From positions 1 through 13,814 of the forward strand of contig JAGASC010000114.1 of NCBI GenBank assembly GCA_017621905.1: a DNA stretch of 13,814 nt, written 5' to 3'. The notes under the pieces are model-generated. The model was not told the origin of the DNA. It was given only the letters and a program-made list of their open reading frames with translations, and did not search any database. This DNA is from Roseburia sp. (lineage in GTDB: Bacteria > Bacillota > Clostridia > Lachnospirales > Lachnospiraceae). Shown in pieces: positions 1 through 7,789 of this stretch; position 1 is the first letter of the stretch, and every line of letters starts with the position of its first letter. The position numbers and the translations under genes were made by a program.

Positions 1-29
1 CCGGATATCTGTAATCATATCTTACATGG

Positions 30-1001
30 TCACCGGAAGAACCAGAAAAATCTTCCTCCGTAAGGATTCCGCTTAGAAAGCAGTCCTGCTGATAAGGCAT
101 GCAGAATCAGAAAACCCCCGCCTAAAGCAAGAAACAATTTGTCTACCGCCGTCAATACCACAACCGTTTCCTCATTAAATCCCAGATTCACATTCTTGTT
201 ACCCATTACCAGATAATTACCTTCACACCAGATCTGCTCCTCACCATCAATGGGAGAATCCAGTTCAATCTCCAGTACTGTATAGTTCTTCCTATGACGC
301 AGATTTCCATAAGCCGCTGTAGCCGGATTACTCCGAAAGTGAGAATCATATCCTGATGTCTGCTCTATGCTCTGCCGGCTGGTCTGATAGATTATCCTTC
401 CGGTGGTGTGATTCTCCATTGTAAGATACTGCACTGTATGAAGCATACCAATTACTGCCATAAGAACAGCTATCAAAAGAGAGAATATTTCCAAGGTCCA
501 CAAACCACTGACTATCTTAGACTTAGAATATGCTTCTTCCTCAGATGACCAGGATTTATTTTTCTGATCCCTTACGATTGCGGGAATCAGAATAAGCACC
601 GCAAGACCAGATACCAGACAGATCCCCAGCCATAACATAGCACTTTCTCTGGTTCCCACAACCAGATCTGCATTTACACCAGGCTCTGTTGACTGCGTAA
701 CAAAGGTAATCTCTCCTGCAACAAGAACCTCCTGGTCCTTCTGCAGATAAGAGCGTTTTCCCGAATAATAGTAATAAAAAACCTGTTTATTTCCATTTTC
801 ATCATAAATTTTTAATGTGTCATATCCATTGTCTCCATCCCGGTCTGCATAGGATACTACAGCATTGACTGTCCAATCCGGCATAAGAAGTACTGCCTGT
901 GGAATTCCTTTCCATGCACTGATCAGAAACAATACAAGGCAGATTGCTGCCAGAATCTTCCTTCTGAAATTTTTGTGATAAAGATTTTTTCCATCCGGCA
1001 T
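30..1001 (-). CDS. Four-helix membrane protein with two extracytoplasmic beta-rich loops, function unknown
   Basis: This gene encodes 323 aa that I do not recognise as a characterised family. Hydrophobic helices lie at about residues 14-30, 121-143, 166-188 and 287-306. The layout is a twofold pattern of helix, about 90-residue extracytoplasmic segment, helix. Each loop begins with a short beta-rich stretch (NAVVSY near 46-51, TTGRIIYQ near 199-206), which loosely recalls DUF3592-type envelope proteins; this is a weak resemblance only. A basic N-terminus (KNFRRK, 10-15) suggests the N-terminus is cytoplasmic. The ATG at 1001 is preceded by AAAGGA at good spacing. It lies 155 bp downstream of the alpha-xylosidase on the same strand and could be co-transcribed with it, but no glycan-related motif is visible. 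The stop is 29 bp from the left edge, and no further gene can be supported there. Confidence 0.75.
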   Translation of the reverse strand: MPDGKNLYHKNFRRKILAAICLVLFLISAWKGIPQAVLLMPDWTVNAVVSYADRDGDNGYDTLKIYDENGNKQVFYYYYSGKRSYLQKDQEVLVAGEITFVTQSTEPGVNADLVVGTRESAMLWLGICLVSGLAVLILIPAIVRDQKNKSWSSEEEAYSKSKIVSGLWTLEIFSLLIAVLMAVIGMLHTVQYLTMENHTTGRIIYQTSRQSIEQTSGYDSHFRSNPATAAYGNLRHRKNYTVLEIELDSPIDGEEQIWCEGNYLVMGNKNVNLGFNEETVVVLTAVDKLFLALGGGFLILHALSAGLLSKRNPYGGRFFWFFR

Positions 1002-1156
1002 TTTCTTTTTCCTTTCTCTTTTTCTTTGATTGGTGCAACATTCTGCTGGGCTCTAACAACTCTGACATTCTCTGATAACATCATACCAGCCAGATTTCTT
1101 TGGCGATCTCTAAAAGTTCCTTGTCAATCTTTCCCGCTCCACTTCACTGCCAAATT

Positions 1157-3601
1157 CTACATCGGGATGGTAATAGCAAAACTCGCTGATCCGGATAACT
1201 CCTGTGAAACAATACCGTCTGCAGTGATCAATTTAACCAGGCATGGCTTCTTACCGGTATATGTAATATGGCATTGACCATCCTTACATTCCACGCCAAG
1301 CTTTCCTTCCAGCTCTCTCTTCATGCTATAAACACTGCAAGAGGTCATTCCTGCAGCTGCCTGTTGCACACCTTTCACATTTCTTTCATGGAAATCCACC
1401 CCATTGATGTAATAGGTCGCATGATCTGCATAATCATATTCGCAATCCGTATCACAGCTGCCCATGGCAATGATCTGTCCGGGTCTGATCATCAATGGAA
1501 TACTCAGATAATCATAAGGTTCCTGATACCAGCTACCGCCTTCCCGGATTGTAACCCTACCGTCGATGGCATCCAGGAGACTTATCCACTTTGTTCCTGC
1601 AGCATCCTTCGGAAGATAGTATTCCGCTATTCCCTTATCATTAAAAATCGGTGCCACCAGCAGAGACTGACCTAACATATACTGTTTATCCAGATAAGCA
1701 CAGGTCCGGTCCTTTTCAAATTCCAGGACCATACTCCGAAGCATCGGACAGCCTGTTTTTGCGGTCTTAATTGCTTCCGCATACAGATAGGGCATCAGGG
1801 AAGCCTTTAATTTTGCAAATCTGCGGGCAACCGCTACCGCTTCCTCATCATAGTTCCATGGCACACGGTATGAGGAAGAACCATGAAGTCTGGAGTGCGT
1901 AGAAAGAAGTCCGAAGGCACACCATCTCTTATATACGTCCGCAGTCGATTTGTCCTCAAATCCTCCGATATCGTGACTCCAGAAACCAAAACCGGACATT
2001 GCCAGAGAAAGACCTCCACGAAGGCTTTCCTCCATGGATACATAATCAGACCAGCAGTCCCCTCCCCAATGTACCGGGAATTTCTGACCGCCAGCCGTTG
2101 CGGATCTGGCAAAGACAAAGGCATTCTCTGCTCCTTTTTTCTTTGCCACCGTTTCAAATACCAGCTTATTATATAGATAAGTGTAGTAATTGTGCATTTT
2201 CTCCGGATCTGAGCCATCGTAATATACACAATCTGTTGGAATTCTCTCTCCAAAATCCGTCTTGAAACAATCCACTCCCATATCCATCAGACGTTCCAGA
2301 TGGGAAGCATACCATTCACAGGCTGCCGGATTGGTAAAGTCCACAATGGCAAGCCCGGGCTGCCACATATCCCACTGCCAAACATCCCCATTTTTTCGTT
2401 TGAGAAAGTATCCTTTTTCTTTTCCTTCCCGGAATAAAACGGACTCCTGACCAACATAACTATTAATCCAGCAGCAGATCTTCAAGCCTTTCTTCTTTAA
2501 TCGTTCCAGCATTCCCTGCGGATCCGGGAATACGCTCTTATCCCAGGTAAAATCCGTCCATGCAAATTCTTTCATCCAGAAGCAGTCAAAATGAAATACC
2601 TTTAACGGAATCCCACGATCCAGCATTCCATCAACAAATTCATTGACCGTTTGTTCATCATAATTGGTTGTAAAGGAAGTTGACAGCCAAAGTCCAAATG
2701 TCCATGGAGCAGGAAGCGCCGGTTTCCCGGTCAGATCCGTATAGCGCATCAAAACATCCTTCATATTGTTTCCGCAGAAGAAGAAATAGTCCAGCGCCTC
2801 ACCGGGCACCGTAAAGCCAACCTTCGTTACCATTTCTGAACCCACTTCGAAAGATACTTTTTCCGGATGATTTACAAAGACACCATAGCCTTTGTTGGAA
2901 ATATAAAATGGAATGTTCTTATAAGACTGCTCTGTGGAAGTACCGCCATCACAGTTCCAGATTTCCACAGTCTGTCCATTCTTAATCCATGGAGTAAAAC
3001 GCTCTCCAAATCCATAAATGTATTCTGATACGTCAATCCCCAGCTGCTCACGCATATAGGTATCCTGTTCACTGCCATGATCATAGGCAAGACCCTTCCA
3101 GTCTGTTTTGACATAAGCAAGGTCTTTTCTGCCGGAAGATGTCAGATAGGTTGTCTCTGATGACACTTCGCGGTAAAAATCCATCTTACAATCCGATTTA
3201 CGAATCTTTAATATCACTTTTGCATCCAAAGCTCCGGAAGTCATATCGCCTGATGAATACTCTCTGTCCATCACGCAGGGATAAGCTGAGCTGATGATCA
3301 GTTCATCCTCAGACTCTTCACAGTGCAGATAGCTTTCCTTCAAATCAGCCAATTCAAAGGATGGTGCTTTTTCCTGCACTCCCATATGGTGATATGTCTG
3401 AACCCGTAATGTTCCGGGCAATGGCGATGTTATAACAATCGTAAGATTAATTCCCCCAAGCGTATCGCCACGGGAATTGATCTTTGCCGTAGGTGCACAT
3501 ATTGTCACCTTATCCTTTTCCATCCTGAAAAAATGTACCTCTGCCGGGGAAAATACTGCTGTACCTTCCTTTTCTAACCAACATCCATTACTAAATTTCA
3601 T
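1157..3601 (-). CDS. yicI: GH31 alpha-xylosidase, YicI-like
   Basis: This enzyme releases alpha-linked xylose from the non-reducing end of xyloglucan oligosaccharides (EC 3.2.1.177 expected). The 814-aa protein has the order typical of the family: an N-terminal beta-sandwich, a (beta/alpha)8 barrel from about residue 290, then C-terminal beta domains. The nucleophile motif KTDFGERIP gives D449. The acid/base lies in HWGGDCWSD, giving D515. The IYGFGERFTPW block (195-205) and the EIWNCDGGTSTEQSYKNIPF region match alpha-xylosidases better than alpha-glucosidases. There is no signal peptide, so it acts in the cytoplasm. It is slightly longer than E. coli YicI (772 aa), with the extra length at the C-terminus. 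The ATG has AAGGAG six bases upstream. It starts 53 bp after the GH5 gene stops, so the two are probably one transcript. A TATAAT at 3622-3627 in the gap has no good -35. Confidence 0.93.
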   Translation of the reverse strand: MKFSNGCWLEKEGTAVFSPAEVHFFRMEKDKVTICAPTAKINSRGDTLGGINLTIVITSPLPGTLRVQTYHHMGVQEKAPSFELADLKESYLHCEESEDELIISSAYPCVMDREYSSGDMTSGALDAKVILKIRKSDCKMDFYREVSSETTYLTSSGRKDLAYVKTDWKGLAYDHGSEQDTYMREQLGIDVSEYIYGFGERFTPWIKNGQTVEIWNCDGGTSTEQSYKNIPFYISNKGYGVFVNHPEKVSFEVGSEMVTKVGFTVPGEALDYFFFCGNNMKDVLMRYTDLTGKPALPAPWTFGLWLSTSFTTNYDEQTVNEFVDGMLDRGIPLKVFHFDCFWMKEFAWTDFTWDKSVFPDPQGMLERLKKKGLKICCWINSYVGQESVLFREGKEKGYFLKRKNGDVWQWDMWQPGLAIVDFTNPAACEWYASHLERLMDMGVDCFKTDFGERIPTDCVYYDGSDPEKMHNYYTYLYNKLVFETVAKKKGAENAFVFARSATAGGQKFPVHWGGDCWSDYVSMEESLRGGLSLAMSGFGFWSHDIGGFEDKSTADVYKRWCAFGLLSTHSRLHGSSSYRVPWNYDEEAVAVARRFAKLKASLMPYLYAEAIKTAKTGCPMLRSMVLEFEKDRTCAYLDKQYMLGQSLLVAPIFNDKGIAEYYLPKDAAGTKWISLLDAIDGRVTIREGGSWYQEPYDYLSIPLMIRPGQIIAMGSCDTDCEYDYADHATYYINGVDFHERNVKGVQQAAAGMTSCSVYSMKRELEGKLGVECKDGQCHITYTGKKPCLVKLITADGIVSQELSGSASFAITIPM

Positions 3602-3654
3602 AGGTTTCTCCTTTTTTGAGTATTATAATTGCTTCCCGGTTCCGAATACCAATC

Positions 3655-5487
3655 CTATTTCGGTCCATAGGTAAATGTGATTTCCAATGTCTGGATATTA
3701 CCCAGTGTGTCCGGATTGACAATCATCGGCGAAGGATTGGTTGCGCCGTCTGCCAGGCGGGCATTTCCCGGCACGTCCGTCACCCATTGATTGTAGAGGT
3801 TCACTCTTGTACAAATGCCGTCATCTGAAGAGGTGTAACTATCTGCCGTCATCTCATACACCTGACCGTTGACCAGAATTTCATCAATCGTGATCAGATA
3901 GTCCGGATACAAGGTTTCACCATTCCCAATCGCGAGGGCTGAGAATACCGTTCCCTGGGCATACCCTCCATTGATTCCGGTAAAATCCAGTCCCACGGTA
4001 TAGGTCCCGGGACCTGTAATCTCTACGTCTGTTGCTACAATTCCACCGGTCTTGGAATTCGGATCATATTTATCTCCCACGCTATAGGATACGGACCAGT
4101 CACTGCTGTTGTACATGATCCATGCCATTGCCACTTCCTCGTCCAATTCGTAGCCTTCTTCCGCATTTGCAAGATTCTCTTCCATACGTGCCCTGACGGA
4201 AGCTAAATATTCCTCTCCCATGGCAGATTCTGCCGCATAAGATCTTCCCAGATACATTTCACTCATTCTACTGTTGCAGATCAGCATTGCCTGCTTATCA
4301 TAGTTGCCGGAGTTTGTATCCCAAAGCATCGGTGCATAACCATAAATATCACAATTATCCAGAAAATTAATCGTATATTCCAACGCATCCTCTTTTGGTG
4401 CCCCATTGACCGGCAGGGCACCATACTCCCCGATAATGACACCATAACCGGCATCGGTAAACCTTGTCATCTTTGCCAACTGTGCATTCATATATTCATA
4501 TTCCGCCCTGTAGCCCCAGCGATCCACGCTATCCATGATACAGTAGCCGGAAGGATCATAATAATGCACTGAAACAAGCAGCTTATCGGTTGCCGTATCT
4601 GTAGGCATAACAAACCGGTCATCTACCGTACAATTAATATCCGTTCCAAAGCCTGCAATCAACAGAAAACGGTTGGCATTGTTACCACCGGTGCTACGAA
4701 CGGTATCTACAAACAACTGGTTGATCATGTTGGTCGTTTCATAACATTCCGCTTCGGAAAGAGACCCGGAATCCGCCGCAATATCCGTATCATTCAGACG
4801 AAAGCCCAATTCCTCATTGCCTGATTCAAAGATCAGATGATCATCATAGTCCTGATAGCGTTGTGCAATCTGAGTCCACATGGCAATATAAAGTTCTTTT
4901 GCCTGCTCTCTTGTCTCCATGGAGGCAGAACCGAACATTCCCCACCATCCTCCATCCCAGTGATCATTAAGGATGACATACATATCTGCATTGTAGGCAT
5001 ACTCTATAATCTCGCCCACACGATCCAGATAAGCCGGATTGATGGTATAATCTCCCGTTTCAAATGCCATCATATTGGTCCATGCCACAGGAATCCGGAT
5101 GGAATCAAAACCTGCATCCTTCATTCCCGTAATCATTTCCTGGGTTGTAACAGGCTGTCCCCAAAAGGTCTCATAAGCAGTAACATCTGCATTGGTTCCA
5201 AGAGAACCTCTTCCGTAAGCCTCCATGGTATTACCCAGATTGATTCCGTTCCCCATGACTTTTGTCAGTTCAATGGATGACATTTCTGAATTCTCTGTCG
5301 TTCTTCCCGTTTCAGGCGTTTCCTCCATAGATGCTTCCCCCGTAGACGTTTCTTCCATACAATTATCCTCTTCAAAGCTCTCCCCATCAGAGGTTTGCAG
5401 CCAACCGGTTTCTTCCGTTTTTGTACAACCGGCGAAGATCATCATGACAGCCAGGGCTGCAATTCCCATTATTAGCTTCTGTTTCAC
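3655..5487 (-). CDS. GH5 endo-beta-1,4-glucanase / xyloglucanase lipoprotein
   Basis: This is an endo-acting beta-glucanase anchored on the outer face of the membrane. I start it at the GTG at 5487 (610 aa). AGGAGG sits five bases before it, and the product then begins with a textbook lipoprotein signal (MKQKL, hydrophobic core, lipobox IFAGC with C21). The in-frame ATG nine codons upstream has no ribosome site. A Thr/Glu/Ser-rich linker (about 22-70) leads to a GH5 barrel starting at GINLGNTMEAYG. The acid/base is E225 (ESGNEEL), the nucleophile is E354 (IIGEYGAL), and NDHWDGGWWG carries the conserved His. The ETFWGQPVTT block resembles subfamily GH5_4, which often acts on xyloglucan; that assignment is inference. 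Residues from about 440 to the end form a second beta-rich domain, probably carbohydrate-binding, of a type I cannot name. The alpha-xylosidase follows. Confidence 0.9.
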   Translation of the reverse strand: MKQKLIMGIAALAVMMIFAGCTKTEETGWLQTSDGESFEEDNCMEETSTGEASMEETPETGRTTENSEMSSIELTKVMGNGINLGNTMEAYGRGSLGTNADVTAYETFWGQPVTTQEMITGMKDAGFDSIRIPVAWTNMMAFETGDYTINPAYLDRVGEIIEYAYNADMYVILNDHWDGGWWGMFGSASMETREQAKELYIAMWTQIAQRYQDYDDHLIFESGNEELGFRLNDTDIAADSGSLSEAECYETTNMINQLFVDTVRSTGGNNANRFLLIAGFGTDINCTVDDRFVMPTDTATDKLLVSVHYYDPSGYCIMDSVDRWGYRAEYEYMNAQLAKMTRFTDAGYGVIIGEYGALPVNGAPKEDALEYTINFLDNCDIYGYAPMLWDTNSGNYDKQAMLICNSRMSEMYLGRSYAAESAMGEEYLASVRARMEENLANAEEGYELDEEVAMAWIMYNSSDWSVSYSVGDKYDPNSKTGGIVATDVEITGPGTYTVGLDFTGINGGYAQGTVFSALAIGNGETLYPDYLITIDEILVNGQVYEMTADSYTSSDDGICTRVNLYNQWVTDVPGNARLADGATNPSPMIVNPDTLGNIQTLEITFTYGPK

Positions 5488-5528
5488 GTTTTCCTCCTGT
5501 ACTTTTCTTAACATTATTTAACAGCTTT

Positions 5529-5566
5529 ACACTGTAATAATAGATCAGATTTTCTAATAACAGTGT
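5529..5566. promoter_or_regulatory. Inverted repeat, likely operator of the GH5 promoter
   Basis: ACACTGT at 5529-5535 and ACAGTGT at 5560-5566 are perfect inverted copies, and 9 of 10 bases match when the arms are extended inward. The arms are 31 bp apart start to start, close to three helical turns, which places both on one face of the DNA. The right arm overlaps the proposed -10 box of the leftward GH5 promoter. A repressor or looping site for the glycan locus is a reasonable inference. An mRNA hairpin in the GH5 leader is the alternative. Confidence 0.45.
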
Positions 5567-5591
5567 AGCAGATATTAATAAACAAATGCAA
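5562..5591 (-). promoter_or_regulatory. Candidate leftward promoter for GH5-GH31
   Basis: Read on the minus strand, TTGCAT (5591-5586) is followed after 18 bp by TGC-TACACT, an extended -10 (TACACT at 5567-5562). The -35 is weak (three of six bases), so the call rests on the extended -10, the location about 75 bp before the GTG start, and the overlap with the inverted repeat. Confidence 0.4.
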
Positions 5592-5660
5592 GCAATCAAC
5601 CTGATTCTTATCCCATAGAAATTACCAAAGATTATCCTAAAAATTCAACATAGTCACATC

Positions 5661-5689
5661 TTCAAACTTTCCGGACAGGATGCTACAAT
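5661..5689 (+). promoter_or_regulatory. Sigma-A-type promoter for GH43
   Basis: TTCAAA (5661-5666) and TACAAT (5684-5689) are separated by exactly 17 bp. The predicted start lies near 5696, giving a leader of about 24 nt that includes GGAG nine bases before the ATG at 5720. It is divergent from the GH5 promoter about 70 bp away, so a regulator bound between them could act on both. Confidence 0.6.
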
Positions 5690-5719
5690 AGAAACAGTAT
5701 AAAAAAGGAGCAATCAACT

Positions 5720-7312
5720 ATGATCTATCAAAATCCTATCCTTCGCGGCTTCTATCCGGATCCAAGTGTATGTTATGGAAACGGACATTTTTACATGGTC
5801 TGTAGTTCTTTTCAATTCTTTCCGGGAGTACCCCTTTTTGAAAGCGACGACCTTGTAAATTGGAAGCAGGTCGGACATGTCCTTACAAGACACTCTCAGG
5901 TCATGCTGGATAAAGTCCGCTCCTCCGGTGGTGTATTTGCACCCACCATTCGTTACCATGAAGGTCGTTTTTACATGGTTACCAACAATAATTCTACCAA
6001 CGAAAATTTCTATGTTTATACCGATGACATTTACGGGGAATGGTCTGATCCTGTTACAGTAGACCAGGATGGTATTGACCCTTCGCTTCTGTTCGATGCC
6101 GGTCATGTTTATTTTCTCTCCAATGGAACGGATGATGAAAACAAAAACGGCATTGTACAATGTGAAATTGATATTACAACAGGCGCTAAGTTAAGTCCCA
6201 GCAAATGCTTATGGACAGGCACCGGCGGACGTTATCTGGAAAGTCCTCATATGTACAAAATCGGCGATTATTATTACCTTATGGCGGCAGAGGGCGGAAC
6301 AGAGTATGGCCATATGGTTACCTATGCCAGAAGCAAAAACGCATGGGGACCCTTTGAAGACTATGCCTTCAATCCGGTTCTTACCAACCGCAATAAAGCC
6401 CCCGGCATCATTCAGGGAATCGGTCACGGAGACCTGATTCAAAACACCGATGGCAGCTGGTATATTGTAACTCTGGGTTTTCGTCAGATTCAATTATGGC
6501 AGCCGTATCATCATCTGGGCAGAGAAGTATTTCTGACCCCTGTTTCTTTTTCTCCAGACAACTGGTTTACCTGCGGAGACGGTACCACAAATGCAAGTTA
6601 TGAAATTCCCGGTGATTTCTCACAGGAACGAAAAGAACTTTATACCTTTGAAAATACTGACTGGAATAAGGACTGGTGTTATCTCAGAAAATATAACCCG
6701 GACAATTATCATCCGGAAAAGAATCGTATCATTTTGCACGGAAGTAATATTTCTCTGGAAGACGCAGACTCTCCAACCTTCATTGGAATCCGCCAGCTGG
6801 ATTTCCATATGCATCTGACGGTGAATGTTTTGCTGCAATTTTCCGGGGCAACGCGAAGCACTTTTGCTTCCTGTCCGGAACCGGAACGAAACGTTTCTGC
6901 TTCCTGCCCGAAATTGAAGAGAAACGATGCCGGAATCACCTTATATATGTGCGAAAAGGAACACTACGATCTTCTCATTCGTCCGAAAACCCATAAGGAT
7001 ACTGTCCTGACGAATCATACGCCAAGGGAATCGGAATACGAGGTCGTACTCCGGCTTTGCATCGGAGATATCAAACATGAGCAGAAAATTGTACCTCTTT
7101 CCGGTAACCACTGTACCTTAAAAATCAGTTCAGAACCGGAGTGGTATTCTTTCCATGTAGTAGATGATGACAGGGAAGTATTTCTTGGAAAAGCACAGAG
7201 TAAATACTTATCCAGCGAAGTGTCCGATGGATTTACCGGTGTTGTGATAGGATTATTTGCAGAAGGTAATGTTACCGCGCAATTTGAGGATTACTGTTGC
7301 AAGTACAATTAA
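5720..7312 (+). CDS. GH43 beta-xylosidase / alpha-L-arabinofuranosidase
   Basis: This is an inverting exo-hydrolase acting on xylose or arabinose termini of xylan- or xyloglucan-derived oligosaccharides. The 530-aa protein has a five-bladed propeller (about 1-295) and a C-terminal beta-sandwich, the usual architecture of XynB-like members. The GH43 triad is visible: base D14 (FYPDPS), pKa-tuning D120 (GIDPSLL) and acid E174 (RYLESPHMYK). No signal peptide is present, so it is intracellular. The ATG has AAGGAG nine bases upstream. It is transcribed divergently from GH5/GH31. Beside those enzymes an arabinofuranosidase role on arabinoxyloglucan is plausible, but the specificity cannot be read from sequence. 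The C-terminal domain contains an 11-residue tandem duplication (382-403). The last 60 bp overlap the 3' end of a convergent membrane-protein gene. Confidence 0.92.
   Translation: MIYQNPILRGFYPDPSVCYGNGHFYMVCSSFQFFPGVPLFESDDLVNWKQVGHVLTRHSQVMLDKVRSSGGVFAPTIRYHEGRFYMVTNNNSTNENFYVYTDDIYGEWSDPVTVDQDGIDPSLLFDAGHVYFLSNGTDDENKNGIVQCEIDITTGAKLSPSKCLWTGTGGRYLESPHMYKIGDYYYLMAAEGGTEYGHMVTYARSKNAWGPFEDYAFNPVLTNRNKAPGIIQGIGHGDLIQNTDGSWYIVTLGFRQIQLWQPYHHLGREVFLTPVSFSPDNWFTCGDGTTNASYEIPGDFSQERKELYTFENTDWNKDWCYLRKYNPDNYHPEKNRIILHGSNISLEDADSPTFIGIRQLDFHMHLTVNVLLQFSGATRSTFASCPEPERNVSASCPKLKRNDAGITLYMCEKEHYDLLIRPKTHKDTVLTNHTPRESEYEVVLRLCIGDIKHEQKIVPLSGNHCTLKISSEPEWYSFHVVDDDREVFLGKAQSKYLSSEVSDGFTGVVIGLFAEGNVTAQFEDYCCKYN
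6863..6928 (+). repeat. 33-bp tandem duplication inside the GH43 C-terminal domain
   Basis: Two adjacent 33-bp units (6863-6895 and 6896-6928) agree at 24 of 33 bases. They encode FASCPEPERNV and SASCPKLKRND. They keep the reading frame and add a Cys- and charge-rich loop between beta-strands of the accessory domain. Confidence 0.65.
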
Positions 7313-7768
7313 TCCAAACATTCCACCCACAATCCCCGTTAAAATCAATACCAACAAACCATTCGTAAATTTTGTTCCTATGAAGCCAAGGAGAAAAGAT
7401 AAAATGAGTATACCAAGCAGAACCCACTTCGATAATTTCACCTCTACTTCTGCAATAACAGAATTTTTACGAATTGCAATCAGTCTCCATGGCACCAGCA
7501 GTAGTAAAGACCATAGAAACGTTCCTATAACATACCCAATCATTGTAATAAAGCCAATGAAACCATTGGCTCCTGATATAAATAAATTGGCTATGTGGGA
7601 AACATCCGCACCATCCACATAGAGATCGGAAGTGTAATCGATTGGCTGCGTCATATCTCCGATGGCACTGCAGCAGCTAAAAACGAACATCACCAGCAGT
7701 ATCCCGATGATTCCCATAGAAATTACTCTCAGCTTTTGCTGAAATGTCATGGTGGAAAACTGATTCAT
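7253..7768 (-). CDS. Small polytopic membrane protein downstream of the reverse transcriptase
   Basis: This gene encodes 171 aa of unrecognised family. Hydrophobic segments lie at about 15-35, 68-98 (long and possibly bent, ending in the PWRLIAIRK basic patch), 111-130 and 136-160, so four or five membrane passes. A polar 30-residue stretch with several Asp residues (about 36-65) separates the first two. It does not look like a SLATT effector (two helices plus a helical tail) or a holin. AGGAG sits nine bases before the ATG. The gene begins 21 nt after the RT stop codon, so it is very likely in the same transcript, as the last gene of the perR unit. Its 3' end overlaps the convergent GH43 gene by 60 bp. 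No terminator hairpin was seen after it. Confidence 0.75.
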   Translation of the reverse strand: MNQFSTMTFQQKLRVISMGIIGILLVMFVFSCCSAIGDMTQPIDYTSDLYVDGADVSHIANLFISGANGFIGFITMIGYVIGTFLWSLLLLVPWRLIAIRKNSVIAEVEVKLSKWVLLGILILSFLLGFIGTKFTNGLLVLILTGIVGGMFGLIVLATVILKLRGNITFCK

Positions 7769-7789
7769 CCTATACTTCTCCTAAAAATA

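Noticed and set aside
820..1068. 82-codon minus-strand frame starting at 1068
   Set aside because: It mostly overlaps the 323-aa membrane protein in another frame, with Lys-rich low-complexity translation and no ribosome site.
1102..1129. TTGACA near 1127 (minus strand) as a promoter for the 323-aa gene
   Set aside because: No -10-like hexamer occurs at 16-18 bp. A separate extended -10 (TGGTATGAT near 1090) lacks a -35, so neither was called.
4837..5280. Long plus-strand frames opposite GH5, GH31, hydrogenase and RT
   Set aside because: They are antisense to strongly conserved catalytic genes, have no ribosome sites, and encode no recognisable domains.
5586..5600. CcpA catabolite-repression site in the divergent region
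   Set aside because: ATGCAAGCAATCAAC mismatches three key positions of the cre consensus, including the central CG.
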